This document shows, piece by piece, positions 1 to 9,135 of a stretch of 29,599 nt of DNA. Where the stretch lies: contig CAYVDJ010000020.1 in assembly GCA_964450755.1 (NCBI GenBank), positions 1-29,599 of the forward strand, in the 5' to 3' direction. The stretch is from JAADDG01 sp964450755. GTDB taxonomy: Bacteria; Campylobacterota; Campylobacteria; Campylobacterales; JAADDG01. The notes beneath the pieces were generated by a model. It was not told the DNA's origin, ran no database searches, and was given only the letters and a program-made list of their open reading frames with translations. Made by a program: the position numbers and the translations under genes. How positions within the stretch are numbered: the stretch's first letter is position 1; the number at the start of each line of letters is the position of its first letter.

Positions 1-15
1 TTTACAGGAGTCAAA

Positions 16-486
16 ATGATAGATATAGGTCAAAAAGCGCCTGATTTTTGTTTGCCAAATCAGGATGAAGTGGAAATTTGTTTGAGGGATTTGGACGGGA
101 AATGGATAGTTTTATATTTTTATCCAAAAGACAACACTCCAGGCTGTACGACGGAAGCTTGTGATTTTACGCAAAATCTTCCCGATTTTGAGGAACTTGA
201 TGCGGTGATTTTGGGAGTGAGTCCAGATTCTCCAAAAAAACACCGAAATTTTATAGAGAAAAAGGATCTTAAAATCACACTTTTAAGTGATGAGGACAAA
301 AGTGTTTTGAACTCTTACGGAGTATGGCAGCTTAAAAAAATGTGTGGCAGAGAGTATATGGGAGTTGTAAGAACCACCTATCTTATCGACCCAAAAGGAG
401 ATGTAGCCGCAAGATGGGACAAAGTGAGAGTAAAAGGTCATGTGCAGAAAGTAAAAGAGAAACTGCAAGAGTTAAAAGGCGAATAG
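16..486 (+). CDS. bcp: Thioredoxin-dependent thiol peroxidase, Bcp/PrxQ family
   Basis: This 156-residue cytoplasmic peroxiredoxin reduces hydrogen peroxide and organic hydroperoxides using thioredoxin as electron donor. The family motif PGCTTEAC is seen at residues 42-49, placing the peroxidatic cysteine at C44 and the likely resolving cysteine at C49, the PrxQ arrangement with both in one helix. FYPKDNT before it and the later RTTYLIDPKG strand are also typical. The length is normal for the family. The ATG is preceded by AGGAG at 6-10, which fixes the start. The next gene begins on the base after its stop, so the two are probably cotranscribed. Two further thiol-redox genes, a 2-Cys peroxiredoxin and a thioredoxin, occur in the window. 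Confidence 0.95.
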   Translation: MIDIGQKAPDFCLPNQDEVEICLRDLDGKWIVLYFYPKDNTPGCTTEACDFTQNLPDFEELDAVILGVSPDSPKKHRNFIEKKDLKITLLSDEDKSVLNSYGVWQLKKMCGREYMGVVRTTYLIDPKGDVAARWDKVRVKGHVQKVKEKLQELKGE

Positions 487-1560
487 TTGCTGGTTCATAT
501 CTGCTGTTCTGTTGACAGTCACTTTTTTTTGCAAAGATTGAAAAAAGAGTTTCCCGATGAAGAATTGACGGGATTTTTTTATGATCCCAATATTCACCCT
601 TACAGCGAATACCGACTCCGCCTTTTGGATGTTCAAAGAAGTTGTGATATTCTTGGAGTCAAACTGATAGAGGGGGAGTATGATTTTAAAAGATGGCTTG
701 AGAGTGTCAGAGGATATGAAAACGAACCGGAAAAAGGCAGAAGATGTGAAATATGTTTTGACAAAAGGCTTGAAGTAAGCGCAAAAAAAGCAAAAGAGCT
801 TGGAGAAAAGAGACTTACAACCACTCTTTTGACAAGTCCCAAAAAGTCAAAAGAACAGTTAAAAGAAGCGGGGGAGAAGATAGCAAAAAGATATGAACTT
901 GAGTTTGTAAGCGTTGATTTTAGAAAAAACGGCGGAACACAGGAGCAGTTTAAGATGGCAAAAGAGGCAAAACTCTATCATCAAAACTACTGTGGATGTA
1001 TTTATGCCCTCTCAAAACAGAGAGAGGAACAAGAAAGATTGGCGACTGAACTCTTTTCCCCTCTCTCAAACCGCACTCTTCCCTCTTCCATAGAAGAAAA
1101 AACAGAACTTTACGAAAAAAGAATTGAGCTTGAAAAGAGAGATATCGATTATAAAATAGTAAGAGAGAAATTTTTAAACTATCGTCTTTTGAGAGCTTTT
1201 GTAAAAAGAGACAAAAAGGTTATTCCTTCTTATTTTTTATCCTATTCAACCCTGAAAAGAAATTATACAAGAGGCAAGATAGAGTACAAAAGAGGAAGTT
1301 TTTACTATCTTAACAAAGAGGAGATAAGATTTGTTTTATTGGAAGATTTCAATAAAAAAATAGATAAAGATTATAAGAGTATCAAAGAGCTGATATACAA
1401 TCCTCCCTCATTTAAGGAAGAAACAAATTTAAGAAAAAATCCCTATGAACTTTCCCCTGTTATTGTGATTGAGGATATTAAATCTTTAGACTTAAAATAT
1501 GAAATATATTGTGATGCCAAACTCTATCAAGATGTTAGAGAAAATTTAGTAATTTTATGA
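487..1560 (+). CDS. queH: Epoxyqueuosine reductase QueH (DUF208) with C-terminal extension
   Basis: The N-terminal ~180 residues match QueH, the cofactor-independent iron-sulfur epoxyqueuosine reductase that completes queuosine synthesis in tRNA. Visible hallmarks are HICCS (C6, C7), a CEIC pair (C87, C90) and CGC (C169, C171), the cysteines expected to hold the metal centre, plus FYDPNIHPYSEY. Residues from about 181 to 357 form a lysine- and glutamate-rich extension that typical ~200-residue QueH proteins lack. I recall similarly long versions in Campylobacter and relatives, so it is probably lineage-specific. The start is TTG directly after the bcp stop, with AAAAGG at 474-479 inside bcp as ribosome binding site. 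No nearer in-frame start would keep HICCS. Confidence 0.85.
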   Translation: MLVHICCSVDSHFFLQRLKKEFPDEELTGFFYDPNIHPYSEYRLRLLDVQRSCDILGVKLIEGEYDFKRWLESVRGYENEPEKGRRCEICFDKRLEVSAKKAKELGEKRLTTTLLTSPKKSKEQLKEAGEKIAKRYELEFVSVDFRKNGGTQEQFKMAKEAKLYHQNYCGCIYALSKQREEQERLATELFSPLSNRTLPSSIEEKTELYEKRIELEKRDIDYKIVREKFLNYRLLRAFVKRDKKVIPSYFLSYSTLKRNYTRGKIEYKRGSFYYLNKEEIRFVLLEDFNKKIDKDYKSIKELIYNPPSFKEETNLRKNPYELSPVIVIEDIKSLDLKYEIYCDAKLYQDVRENLVIL

Positions 1561-1566
1561 TAATAT
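1561..1566 (+). promoter_or_regulatory. Possible extended -10 promoter for fabZ
   Basis: TGA-TAATAT spans the queH stop codon: TG at 1558-1559, one base, then TAATAT, about 45 bases before the fabZ ATG. It resembles the extended -10 elements before metK, ndk and trxC in this window but matches the hexamer less well, and the AT-rich gap makes chance matches likely. Confidence 0.3.
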
Positions 1567-1609
1567 TATAGAATTTTTATAAAAATTAGATAAATTAAGG
1601 CAATATTTC

Positions 1610-2056
1610 ATGATAGATACTGTTGAAATTCAAAAAATTCTTCCCCACCGTTTTCCTTTTTTACTTGTGGATCGTGTTACGCAGATCAAAGAGGGCGAAT
1701 ATATAAAAGCTTATAAAAATGTAACGATAGGGGAGCATATATTTGAGGGACATTTTCCCGGTCATCCCATATATCCGGGTGTTATGATCATAGAAGGAAT
1801 GGCACAGGCGGGTGGAATACTCGCTTTTAAAAGTATGGATAAAGAGGGTCAGGAAGATACCAAAAACAAAGTGGTATATTTTATGAGTATAGATAAATGT
1901 AAATTCAGAAGTCCCGTAAAACCGGGGGACAGACTGGATTATAAACTGAGTGTTATGAAACACAAAGGAGCTATCTGGGTCTTAAAAGGTGAAGCTTTTG
2001 TGGAAGGCAAACTGACCACAGAAGCGGAACTCAAAGCCATGATAGTAGATAAATAA
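1610..2056 (+). CDS. fabZ: 3-hydroxyacyl-ACP dehydratase FabZ
   Basis: FabZ removes water from 3-hydroxyacyl-ACP in fatty acid elongation and competes with LpxA for the same pool of hydroxyacyl-ACP. The hot-dog fold signature LPHRFPFLLVDRV is at residues 11-23, and HFPGHPIYPG followed by IEGMAQAGG gives the catalytic pair H48 and E62. The length, 148 residues, is normal. AAGG at 1597-1600 lies nine bases before the ATG. lpxA starts three bases after the stop, the classic fabZ-lpxA pairing that links membrane and lipid A synthesis. Confidence 0.96.
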   Translation: MIDTVEIQKILPHRFPFLLVDRVTQIKEGEYIKAYKNVTIGEHIFEGHFPGHPIYPGVMIIEGMAQAGGILAFKSMDKEGQEDTKNKVVYFMSIDKCKFRSPVKPGDRLDYKLSVMKHKGAIWVLKGEAFVEGKLTTEAELKAMIVDK

Positions 2057-2059
2057 AAT

Positions 2060-2848
2060 ATGCAAAATATTCATAATAGCGCTATTATAGAAAAAGGTGC
2101 CGTTATAGGTGATAATGTTGAGATAGGAGCGTACTCTTTTGTCTCGGCAAATGCGAAAATAGCAAACGGTGTGAAGATTTTGCAAGGAGCGCAGATACAC
2201 GGCGATACAGAGATAGGAGAACAAAGCACTGTTTTTTATAATGCTGTTGTAGGTTCCATCCCTCAGGATCTGAAATATCACGGGGAAAAGGTAAAGCTTG
2301 TTATAGGCAAAAGAAACCGTATAAGAGAGTTTACATTCCTAAACCCCGGTACACAAAACGGCGGAGGTATAACCTCTATCGGTGATAACAATCTTATCAT
2401 GGGGTATGTGCATATCGCTCATGACTGTATTATCGGCAATAACAATATTTTTGCAAATGCCGTAACTTTGGCAGGGCATGTTGAAGTTGGCAATAATGCC
2501 GTTATAGGCGGAATGACTCCCGTTCACCAGTTTGTAAAGATAGGTGATTTTGCCATGATAGGGGGTGCTAGTGCCGTGGCTCAGGATATTCCTCCTTACT
2601 GTTTGGCTGAAGGAAACCGTGCGGTTGTAAAGAGTCTAAATCTCGTAGGACTGAGAAGAAATGTAAAAAGAGAGGAGATAGATCTCCTAAAAAAGGCATT
2701 TAAAGAGATTTTTTTGTCGGATAAAGGTATAAGCCAGGGAGCCAAAGAGCAGTTTGAGACGGCGGAGAATGAAAAAGTCAAAAACCTTTGTAATTTTATA
2801 ATCAATACAAAAAGAGGAATACCTTTTGAAAGGAAAAAGAGTAAATGA
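2060..2848 (+). CDS. lpxA: UDP-N-acetylglucosamine acyltransferase LpxA
   Basis: LpxA transfers a 3-hydroxyacyl chain from ACP to UDP-GlcNAc, the first step of lipid A synthesis, as a cytoplasmic trimer. The N-terminal two thirds show hexapeptide repeats (IGDNVEIGAYSFV, IGNNNIFANAVTLAGHVEVG), which form a left-handed beta helix. HIAHDC places the catalytic histidine at H121, equivalent to H125 of E. coli, and IGGMTPVHQF and DIPPYCLAEGN are also typical. The C-terminal helical domain is complete at 262 residues. Its stop overlaps the clpX start as ATGA. This gene shows that the organism makes lipopolysaccharide or lipooligosaccharide. Confidence 0.97.
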   Translation: MQNIHNSAIIEKGAVIGDNVEIGAYSFVSANAKIANGVKILQGAQIHGDTEIGEQSTVFYNAVVGSIPQDLKYHGEKVKLVIGKRNRIREFTFLNPGTQNGGGITSIGDNNLIMGYVHIAHDCIIGNNNIFANAVTLAGHVEVGNNAVIGGMTPVHQFVKIGDFAMIGGASAVAQDIPPYCLAEGNRAVVKSLNLVGLRRNVKREEIDLLKKAFKEIFLSDKGISQGAKEQFETAENEKVKNLCNFIINTKRGIPFERKKSK

Positions 2849-4056
2849 ATAAAAAATGCAGTTTTTGTAAATCCAAAGAGAGCAGTGAAAACAGATTGAT
2901 TGCCGGTAACGGAGTTTATATCTGTGAGAACTGCGTTTTATCAGCTTATAAAATATTTTATGGAGATGAGGAAGAGAATGATACTGTTTTGGATCATGAA
3001 CTTCTCACTCCAAAAGAGCTAAAAGGTATTTTGGATGAGTATGTAATAGGGCAGGAGAGAGCCAAAAGAATTTTTGCCGTGGGAGTTTATAACCATTATA
3101 AAAGAATTTTCAAAAAAGATTTGATAAAAAATGATGATACGGAACTTCAAAAATCAAATATTTTATTAATAGGTCCCACAGGAAGCGGAAAAACCCTGAT
3201 GGCTCAAACACTTGCCAAATTTTTGGATGTTCCTATCGCCATTACCGACGCTACGAGTCTAACTGAAGCGGGATATGTCGGAGAAGATGTGGAAAATATT
3301 CTGACAAGACTTTTACAGGCGGCTGACGGAGAGATCGAAAAAGCCCAACAGGGAATAGTTTTTATAGATGAGTTGGATAAGATAGCAAGACTTGGAGAAA
3401 ACAGATCGATAACAAGAGATGTTTCCGGTGAAGGCGTTCAACAGGCACTTTTGAAACTGATTGAAGGCAGTGTTGTAAATATCCCTCCAAAAGGCGGCAG
3501 GAAACATCCAAATCAGGATTTTGTGCAGATAGATACCTCAAATATTCTTTTTGTCTGCGGTGGAGCATTTGATGGTCTTGGTGATATCATCAAAAGAAGA
3601 GTTGGCGGCAATGTTTTGGGTTTTACACAAAGCAAAAGAGGTAAAAAAGAGGAAGAGAATCTTATACATCTGGTAGAACCTGATGATCTTGTTCATTATG
3701 GGCTTATTCCAGAACTCATAGGCAGACTTCACTCCATAGCGACTCTTAGTGAACTTACTCAGGATGATATGGTAAAAATTTTGACTGAACCCAAAAACGC
3801 TATCATCAAACAGTATAAAAAACTTTTTGCTATCGATAATGTAAAACTTACTTTTGAAGATGAAGCCATAAAGGCGATAGCAAGAAAAGCCATCAGCAGA
3901 AAAACGGGTGCTAGAGGACTCAGAGCCATCATGGAAGAGCTGATGGTGGATATCATGTATGAACTTCCGGAGTTTTCCGGTTATGAAGTGGTAATAACAA
4001 AAGATGTAGTGGAAAAAGGAACAAAACCTTTATATATAAATAAAAAAAGCGCATAA
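2845..4056 (+). CDS. clpX: ATP-dependent Clp protease unfoldase subunit ClpX
   Basis: ClpX is the AAA+ unfoldase that feeds substrates to ClpP. The N-terminal zinc-binding domain has C5, C8, C27 and C30. Walker A is GPTGSGKT at 110-117, the substrate-gripping pore loop GYVG is at 143-146, Walker B IVFIDE is at 171-176, and an RKH loop is at 219-221. The sensor-2 stretch GARGLR follows in the small domain. At 403 residues it is nearly the usual length. clpP is not next to it, so ClpX is expressed here with envelope genes. The ATG overlaps the lpxA stop by four bases, suggesting translational coupling. Confidence 0.97.
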   Translation: MNKKCSFCKSKESSENRLIAGNGVYICENCVLSAYKIFYGDEEENDTVLDHELLTPKELKGILDEYVIGQERAKRIFAVGVYNHYKRIFKKDLIKNDDTELQKSNILLIGPTGSGKTLMAQTLAKFLDVPIAITDATSLTEAGYVGEDVENILTRLLQAADGEIEKAQQGIVFIDELDKIARLGENRSITRDVSGEGVQQALLKLIEGSVVNIPPKGGRKHPNQDFVQIDTSNILFVCGGAFDGLGDIIKRRVGGNVLGFTQSKRGKKEEENLIHLVEPDDLVHYGLIPELIGRLHSIATLSELTQDDMVKILTEPKNAIIKQYKKLFAIDNVKLTFEDEAIKAIARKAISRKTGARGLRAIMEELMVDIMYELPEFSGYEVVITKDVVEKGTKPLYINKKSA

Positions 4057-4068
4057 AGGGTAATAGAT

Positions 4069-5106
4069 ATGTTATTAGATCAAATTGCCGGTTTTTTTTC
4101 AAATGATATGAGTATTGATCTTGGAACAGCAAATACTCTTGTTTTGGTAAAAGGAAAAGGAATCGTTATAAATGAACCTTCTGTTGTAGCTGTTATGAAA
4201 AACAGATACGGAAAACAGAGGATTTTGGCAGTAGGTACGGAAGCCAAAGAGATGGTGGGAAAAACTCCGGGAAATATCGAAGCTATAAGACCGATGAAAG
4301 ACGGAGTTATAGCAGATTTTGATATTACCGAAAGAATGATTAGATATTTTATTGAAAAATCTCATGAAAGAAAAAGTTTTTTAAGACCCCGTATTATCAT
4401 CTGTGTTCCCTACGGTTTGACTCAGGTTGAGAGAAAAGCGGTAAAAGAGTCGGCGATGAGTGCGGGAGCAAGAGAAGTTTATCTGATAGAAGAACCTATG
4501 GCAGCAGCTATCGGTGCCGGACTTCCGGTAAGAGATCCCAAAGGAAATCTGGTTGTGGATATCGGCGGAGGAACTACCGAGATAGGCGTTGTCTCTTTGG
4601 GCGGTCTGGTTATCAGCAAATCCCTAAGAGTTGCCGGAGACAAGATAGATTCGGCAATCGTTGATTATGTGAAGAAAAAATATAATCTCTTGATAGGTGA
4701 AAGAACCGGAGAAGAGATCAAGATAAATATAGGCACAGCCATTCCTTTGGAAGAGGAATTGACTATGAGTGTAAAAGGACGCGATCAGGTGAGCGGTCTT
4801 TTGCAAAAAGTGGAATTAACCAGCGAGGACGCAAGAGAAGCGATGAGTGAACCTCTAAAAGAGATAGCAAAAGCTTTAAAAATGATCCTTGAGATTATGC
4901 CTCCCGATTTGGCAGGAGATATTGTAGAAAACGGAGTTGTATTGACAGGAGGAGGAGCGCTTATTCGGGGGCTTGACAAATATCTGAGCAATATTGTAAA
5001 ACTTCCCGTTTTTGTAGCGGACGAACCTCTTTTGGCAGTTGCCAAAGGAACCGGTATGGCGTTAGAGGAGATAAAGTTACTGCAACAAATAGCTACAAAT
5101 GATTAA
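4069..5106 (+). CDS. mreB: Rod shape-determining protein MreB (bacterial actin)
   Basis: MreB polymerises under the inner membrane and guides lateral peptidoglycan synthesis. The actin-type nucleotide-binding elements are visible: DLGTANTLV near the N-terminus, IIEEPMAAAIGAGLP-type sequence in the middle, DIGGGTTEIGVVSLGG as phosphate-2 loop, and LTGGGALIRGLD near the C-terminus. The length of 345 residues is normal. AAAGGG at 4055-4060 gives a well placed ribosome binding site. The last eight bases overlap mreC, its membrane partner. It implies a rod, helical or curved rod cell. Confidence 0.97.
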   Translation: MLLDQIAGFFSNDMSIDLGTANTLVLVKGKGIVINEPSVVAVMKNRYGKQRILAVGTEAKEMVGKTPGNIEAIRPMKDGVIADFDITERMIRYFIEKSHERKSFLRPRIIICVPYGLTQVERKAVKESAMSAGAREVYLIEEPMAAAIGAGLPVRDPKGNLVVDIGGGTTEIGVVSLGGLVISKSLRVAGDKIDSAIVDYVKKKYNLLIGERTGEEIKINIGTAIPLEEELTMSVKGRDQVSGLLQKVELTSEDAREAMSEPLKEIAKALKMILEIMPPDLAGDIVENGVVLTGGGALIRGLDKYLSNIVKLPVFVADEPLLAVAKGTGMALEEIKLLQQIATND

Positions 5107-5848
5107 AAAACGACTTTTTATAGTTGTAATAATTGCAATATTTTTTTTATTGAGTATCAATCTCAACAGCTTTGCGAATAGATTTGCAATAAACATTTTA
5201 AACAATATAAGAAGTGAATATTTATATTTTATAGAATCTGTTAAAGAAAAAATTAATGAACATTTTAATCAAAAAGAGGAAATTAAAAAACTAAGACAGG
5301 AGGTAAAGGCTCTCTCTTATCAAAATGAGCTTTTGCCTTTGTATGTGAGTAAACTGAACAATCTTTTGGCGGAAAACAATCTGTCGGTTTTTGATCCGAA
5401 ATTGCAACTGGTGGAAGCTTTGTCCTATGTTAAACTGAATGATTACTCAAAAGTCTGGTTGAAATTTCCCTCTTTTGATAAAGATAAGGTTTACGGACTT
5501 CTGTATAAAGGGTACAGTGCGGGGATTGTAACACAGAAAGATTCAATGCCTCTTGGATTGCTTCAGAGCAGTCAGGAATGCACATTTTCGATCTATATAG
5601 GAAAAAACAAAATTCCGGGTGTAATTTTCGGAAACAAAGAGATAATGATTATCAAGTATATACCTCCGTGGATGGAGCCCAAATTTGGTGATATTGTTAT
5701 TACAAGCGGATTGGACAATATATTTTTTGAAGGTATAAAGGTGGGGAAAGTGATAAAAGTATATGATGAAAAAATGTATAAAAGTGCTGTTGTTAAACCG
5801 TATGTGAATATAAGAATTCCCGGTTTTTTTCATGCAATTTTACATTAA
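5099..5848 (+). CDS. mreC: Rod shape-determining protein MreC
   Basis: MreC is a bitopic inner-membrane protein of the elongasome. Here it has a positively charged start (MIKKR), a transmembrane segment at about residues 6-24, then a charged coiled-coil stretch (about 40-80) and a beta-rich periplasmic domain. The domain contains VYGLLYKGYSAGIV and the end motif FGDIVITSGLDNIFFEGIKVGKV, both characteristic. At 249 residues it is shorter than the E. coli protein, mostly through lacking a C-terminal tail. The start lies inside mreB (eight-base overlap). mreD is not next to it, since carB follows after 14 bases. Confidence 0.93.
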   Translation: MIKKRLFIVVIIAIFFLLSINLNSFANRFAINILNNIRSEYLYFIESVKEKINEHFNQKEEIKKLRQEVKALSYQNELLPLYVSKLNNLLAENNLSVFDPKLQLVEALSYVKLNDYSKVWLKFPSFDKDKVYGLLYKGYSAGIVTQKDSMPLGLLQSSQECTFSIYIGKNKIPGVIFGNKEIMIIKYIPPWMEPKFGDIVITSGLDNIFFEGIKVGKVIKVYDEKMYKSAVVKPYVNIRIPGFFHAILH

Positions 5849-5862
5849 ATAAAAGGAATATC

Positions 5863-8800
5863 GTGCCAAAGAGAGAAGATATAAAAAGTGTACTGTTGAT
5901 AGGTTCAGGTCCGATTGTGATCGGTCAGGCGTGTGAATTTGATTATTCAGGTACTCAGGCTGCCAAAACTCTAAAAGAGTTGGGTTATAAAGTGGTGCTT
6001 ATAAATTCAAATCCGGCTACGATCATGACCGATCCGGAATTTGCAGATCGGACATATATAGAGCCGATTACCGAAGATGTAATATCCAAAATCATAGAGA
6101 AAGAGAAAATAGATGCCATTTTGCCGACAATGGGAGGTCAAACCGCACTCAATGTAGCGATGAAAATGCATGAAAAAGGGATGCTTGAAGAAGTGAAGTT
6201 TTTAGGTGCAAATCCCGAAGCGATAAGAAAAGGTGAAGACAGACAGGCTTTTAAAGAGGCGATGATAAAGATAGGCATGGATCTTCCAAAAAGCCGATAT
6301 GCCTACAATATGGATGAAGCGCTTGAAGCGGCAAAAGAGATAGGATTTCCATTGATCATCAGAGCTTCTTATACACTTGCCGGAGGCGGAAGCGGTGTCG
6401 CTTATAATATGGATGAGTTTAAAGCTCTTGCCCAAAATGGTTTGGATGAGAGTCCGATAAATGAAATACTCATAGAAGAGTCTCTTCTTGGCTGGAAAGA
6501 GTATGAGATGGAGGTTATCAGAGACAGAGAAGATAACTGTATCATCGTCTGCTCTATTGAAAATTTTGATCCAATGGGTGTGCATACAGGAGACAGTATA
6601 ACCGTGGCTCCCGCTTTGACTCTTACAGACAAAGAGTATCAGCAGATGAGAGACTACTCTTTTGCGATTTTGAGAGAGATAGGAGTCGATACGGGTGGAA
6701 GCAATGTCCAATTTGCCGTAAATCCCAAAAACGGAAGAATGACTGTTATAGAGATGAATCCAAGAGTTAGCAGAAGTTCCGCCCTTGCTTCAAAAGCTAC
6801 CGGTTATCCGATAGCAAAAGTGGCTACTCTTCTTGCGGTGGGTTTTACTCTTGATGAGATAACAAATGATATCACAGGTACTGCGGCAAGTTTTGAGCCG
6901 GTTATCGACTACATCGTTACGAAAATTCCGAGATTTACTTTTGAAAAATTTCCTCAGGCTGATTCCACTTTGACAACCTCTATGAAAAGTGTCGGTGAGG
7001 TAATGGCGATAGGAAGAACATTCAAAGAGTCCGTTCAAAAAGCTCTTTGTTCTTTGGAGATGGGATATGACGGCTTTGAAAAGATGGATATAGAGGGTGA
7101 TCTTTTGATAAAAGAGCTAAGACGACCCAACAGTGAGCGGATATTATATACGGCAGAGGCTTTCAGGAAGGGTTTGAGTGTAGATGAGATATTTGATTAC
7201 AGTAAGATAGACAGATGGTTTTTGTATCAGATAGAGGAGATTGTCGAGTTTGAAAAACATATCGATATGGATATCCTAAACAGTGAAGAGTTTTTAAGAA
7301 GAGCAAAAACCTATGGTTTCAGTGATAAGATGATAGCAAAAATCATCAAAGAGAAAGATGATATAGATATCAACCAAAATGATATCTACAATGCCAGAAA
7401 AAGACTTGATATAGAGATAGAGTACAACGAAGTCGATACATGTGCGGCGGAATTTAAAGCCCTGACTCCGTATCTCTACTCTACGGTCAATATAACAAAA
7501 CTTCCAAAACAGAAAAAACAAGAGAGTGAAGAGAAAAAGGTTCTTATCATCGGAGGAGGTCCAAACAGAATAGGACAGGGGATAGAGTTTGACTACTGCT
7601 GTGTTCATGCGGCGTTTGCTTTGGAAGATATGGGTGTAAAAACCATCATGTATAACTGCAATCCCGAAACCGTTTCTACCGATTATGATACAAGTGATAT
7701 TTTGTATTTTGAGCCTATCGATTTTGAAAGAGTAAGAAGTGTTATAGAAAAAGAGGATCCCGACGGTGTGATTGTGCATTTTGGAGGACAGACACCTTTG
7801 AAACTCTCCAAACAACTGACGACAATCGGAGCAAGGATCATAGGAACAACCGCAAAAGTTATCGATTTGGCAGAAGACAGGAAAAAGTTTTCAAAATTTA
7901 TCGAAGAAAATTCTCTCAAACAGCCAAACAACTCCACAGCCACGACAAAAGAGGAAGCGATAACAAAGGCATCCGTCATAGGTTATCCCGTACTTGTGCG
8001 TCCAAGCTATGTTTTGGGCGGAAGAGCCATGAGAATCGTTTATAACGAAGAAGAACTCAAAAGGTATATGCAAGAGGCGGTAAAAGTCAGTGAAGACTCT
8101 CCGGTTTTGATTGATAAATTTTTAGACAGAGCCATAGAGATAGATGTTGATGCTATATGTGATAAAAAAGATGTCTATGTTGGCGGAATTATGCAGCATA
8201 TCGAAGAAGCCGGTATTCACAGCGGAGACAGCGCCTGTTCCCTTCCTCCCATCTCTTTGAGTGAGGAGATACTAAAAGAGGTGGTATCACAAACAAAAAA
8301 GATGGCTTTGGGACTTGGTGTAAAAGGACTTTTAAATATCCAGTTTGCCGTTTATAAAAATGAGGTTTATGTCATAGAGGTAAATCCAAGAGCAAGCAGA
8401 ACCGTACCTTTTGTCAGTAAAGTAACAAGTATTCCTCTTGCAAAAGTGGCGACAAGAGTGATGTATAAAGGGGAGTTGAAAGAGTCTTTGGATTTTTATG
8501 ACAGACATAAAATCGTCTATTTTGATGAAGAGGAGGGAGTTTATAAACCTCGTATAAAAAATCATATAGCGGTAAAAGAGGCTGTTTTTCCTTTCAACAA
8601 ACTCTACGGAGCCGATTTGATACTCGGACCTGAGATGAAATCCACCGGAGAGGTTATGGGTATAAGCGATACTTTTGATCTCTCTTTTGCAAAAAGCCAG
8701 ATATCTTCAAACAATATTCTTCCAAAAAGCGGAGTTGTTTTTATCTCTTTGACCAATATAGACAAAGTATTTGCAAAGCAGATAGGAGAGGGCTTTATAG

Positions 8801-9135
8801 AGGCGGGATTTAAGATAGTGGCAACAGGAGGAACGCACAAAGCTTTGAGCGATGCGGGAATAGAAGCGGAATTTGTCTATAAGATAAGTGAAGGAAGACC
8901 GAATATCGAGGATAAAATCAAAAATCTTGAAATTGATCTTGTTATCAACACCAGCGATAACAAATCGAGCAAAGATGATGCAAGAAAGATTCGTCAATCG
9001 GTTTTGAGATTTAATATTCCCTATTTTACAACTATCGCAGCGGCAAATGCGGCGATAGAGGCTATAAAAAAGATGAAATCGCAAAAATCATTAGAGCCCA
9101 AAGCTTTGCAAGATTATCTGAGTAATGAATCCTAA
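5863..9135 (+). CDS. carB: Carbamoyl-phosphate synthase large subunit
   Basis: CarB makes carbamoyl phosphate for arginine and pyrimidine synthesis from bicarbonate, ATP and ammonia supplied by CarA. The two homologous ATP-grasp halves are clear: the first begins with LLIGSGPIVIGQACEFDYSG, the second with IIGGGPNRIGQGIEFDYCC near residue 565. Each has its metal-site stretch (EMNPRVSRSSALASKATG and EVNPRASRTVPFVSK). The C-terminal MGS-like allosteric domain (about residues 950-1070) is complete. The start is GTG with AAAAGGA just upstream. At 1090 residues it has the full family length. carA is not in the window. The last 11 bases overlap the next gene. Confidence 0.98.
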   Translation: MPKREDIKSVLLIGSGPIVIGQACEFDYSGTQAAKTLKELGYKVVLINSNPATIMTDPEFADRTYIEPITEDVISKIIEKEKIDAILPTMGGQTALNVAMKMHEKGMLEEVKFLGANPEAIRKGEDRQAFKEAMIKIGMDLPKSRYAYNMDEALEAAKEIGFPLIIRASYTLAGGGSGVAYNMDEFKALAQNGLDESPINEILIEESLLGWKEYEMEVIRDREDNCIIVCSIENFDPMGVHTGDSITVAPALTLTDKEYQQMRDYSFAILREIGVDTGGSNVQFAVNPKNGRMTVIEMNPRVSRSSALASKATGYPIAKVATLLAVGFTLDEITNDITGTAASFEPVIDYIVTKIPRFTFEKFPQADSTLTTSMKSVGEVMAIGRTFKESVQKALCSLEMGYDGFEKMDIEGDLLIKELRRPNSERILYTAEAFRKGLSVDEIFDYSKIDRWFLYQIEEIVEFEKHIDMDILNSEEFLRRAKTYGFSDKMIAKIIKEKDDIDINQNDIYNARKRLDIEIEYNEVDTCAAEFKALTPYLYSTVNITKLPKQKKQESEEKKVLIIGGGPNRIGQGIEFDYCCVHAAFALEDMGVKTIMYNCNPETVSTDYDTSDILYFEPIDFERVRSVIEKEDPDGVIVHFGGQTPLKLSKQLTTIGARIIGTTAKVIDLAEDRKKFSKFIEENSLKQPNNSTATTKEEAITKASVIGYPVLVRPSYVLGGRAMRIVYNEEELKRYMQEAVKVSEDSPVLIDKFLDRAIEIDVDAICDKKDVYVGGIMQHIEEAGIHSGDSACSLPPISLSEEILKEVVSQTKKMALGLGVKGLLNIQFAVYKNEVYVIEVNPRASRTVPFVSKVTSIPLAKVATRVMYKGELKESLDFYDRHKIVYFDEEEGVYKPRIKNHIAVKEAVFPFNKLYGADLILGPEMKSTGEVMGISDTFDLSFAKSQISSNNILPKSGVVFISLTNIDKVFAKQIGEGFIEAGFKIVATGGTHKALSDAGIEAEFVYKISEGRPNIEDKIKNLEIDLVINTSDNKSSKDDARKIRQSVLRFNIPYFTTIAAANAAIEAIKKMKSQKSLEPKALQDYLSNES

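Noticed and set aside
6202..6711. A 169-codon minus-strand open frame inside carB
   Set aside because: It lies wholly opposite a complete, strongly conserved carB reading frame, and its translation has no recognisable domain.
7294..7815. A 173-codon minus-strand open frame inside carB
   Set aside because: It is a shadow of the second half of carB, with aromatic-rich low-information sequence and no initiation signal.
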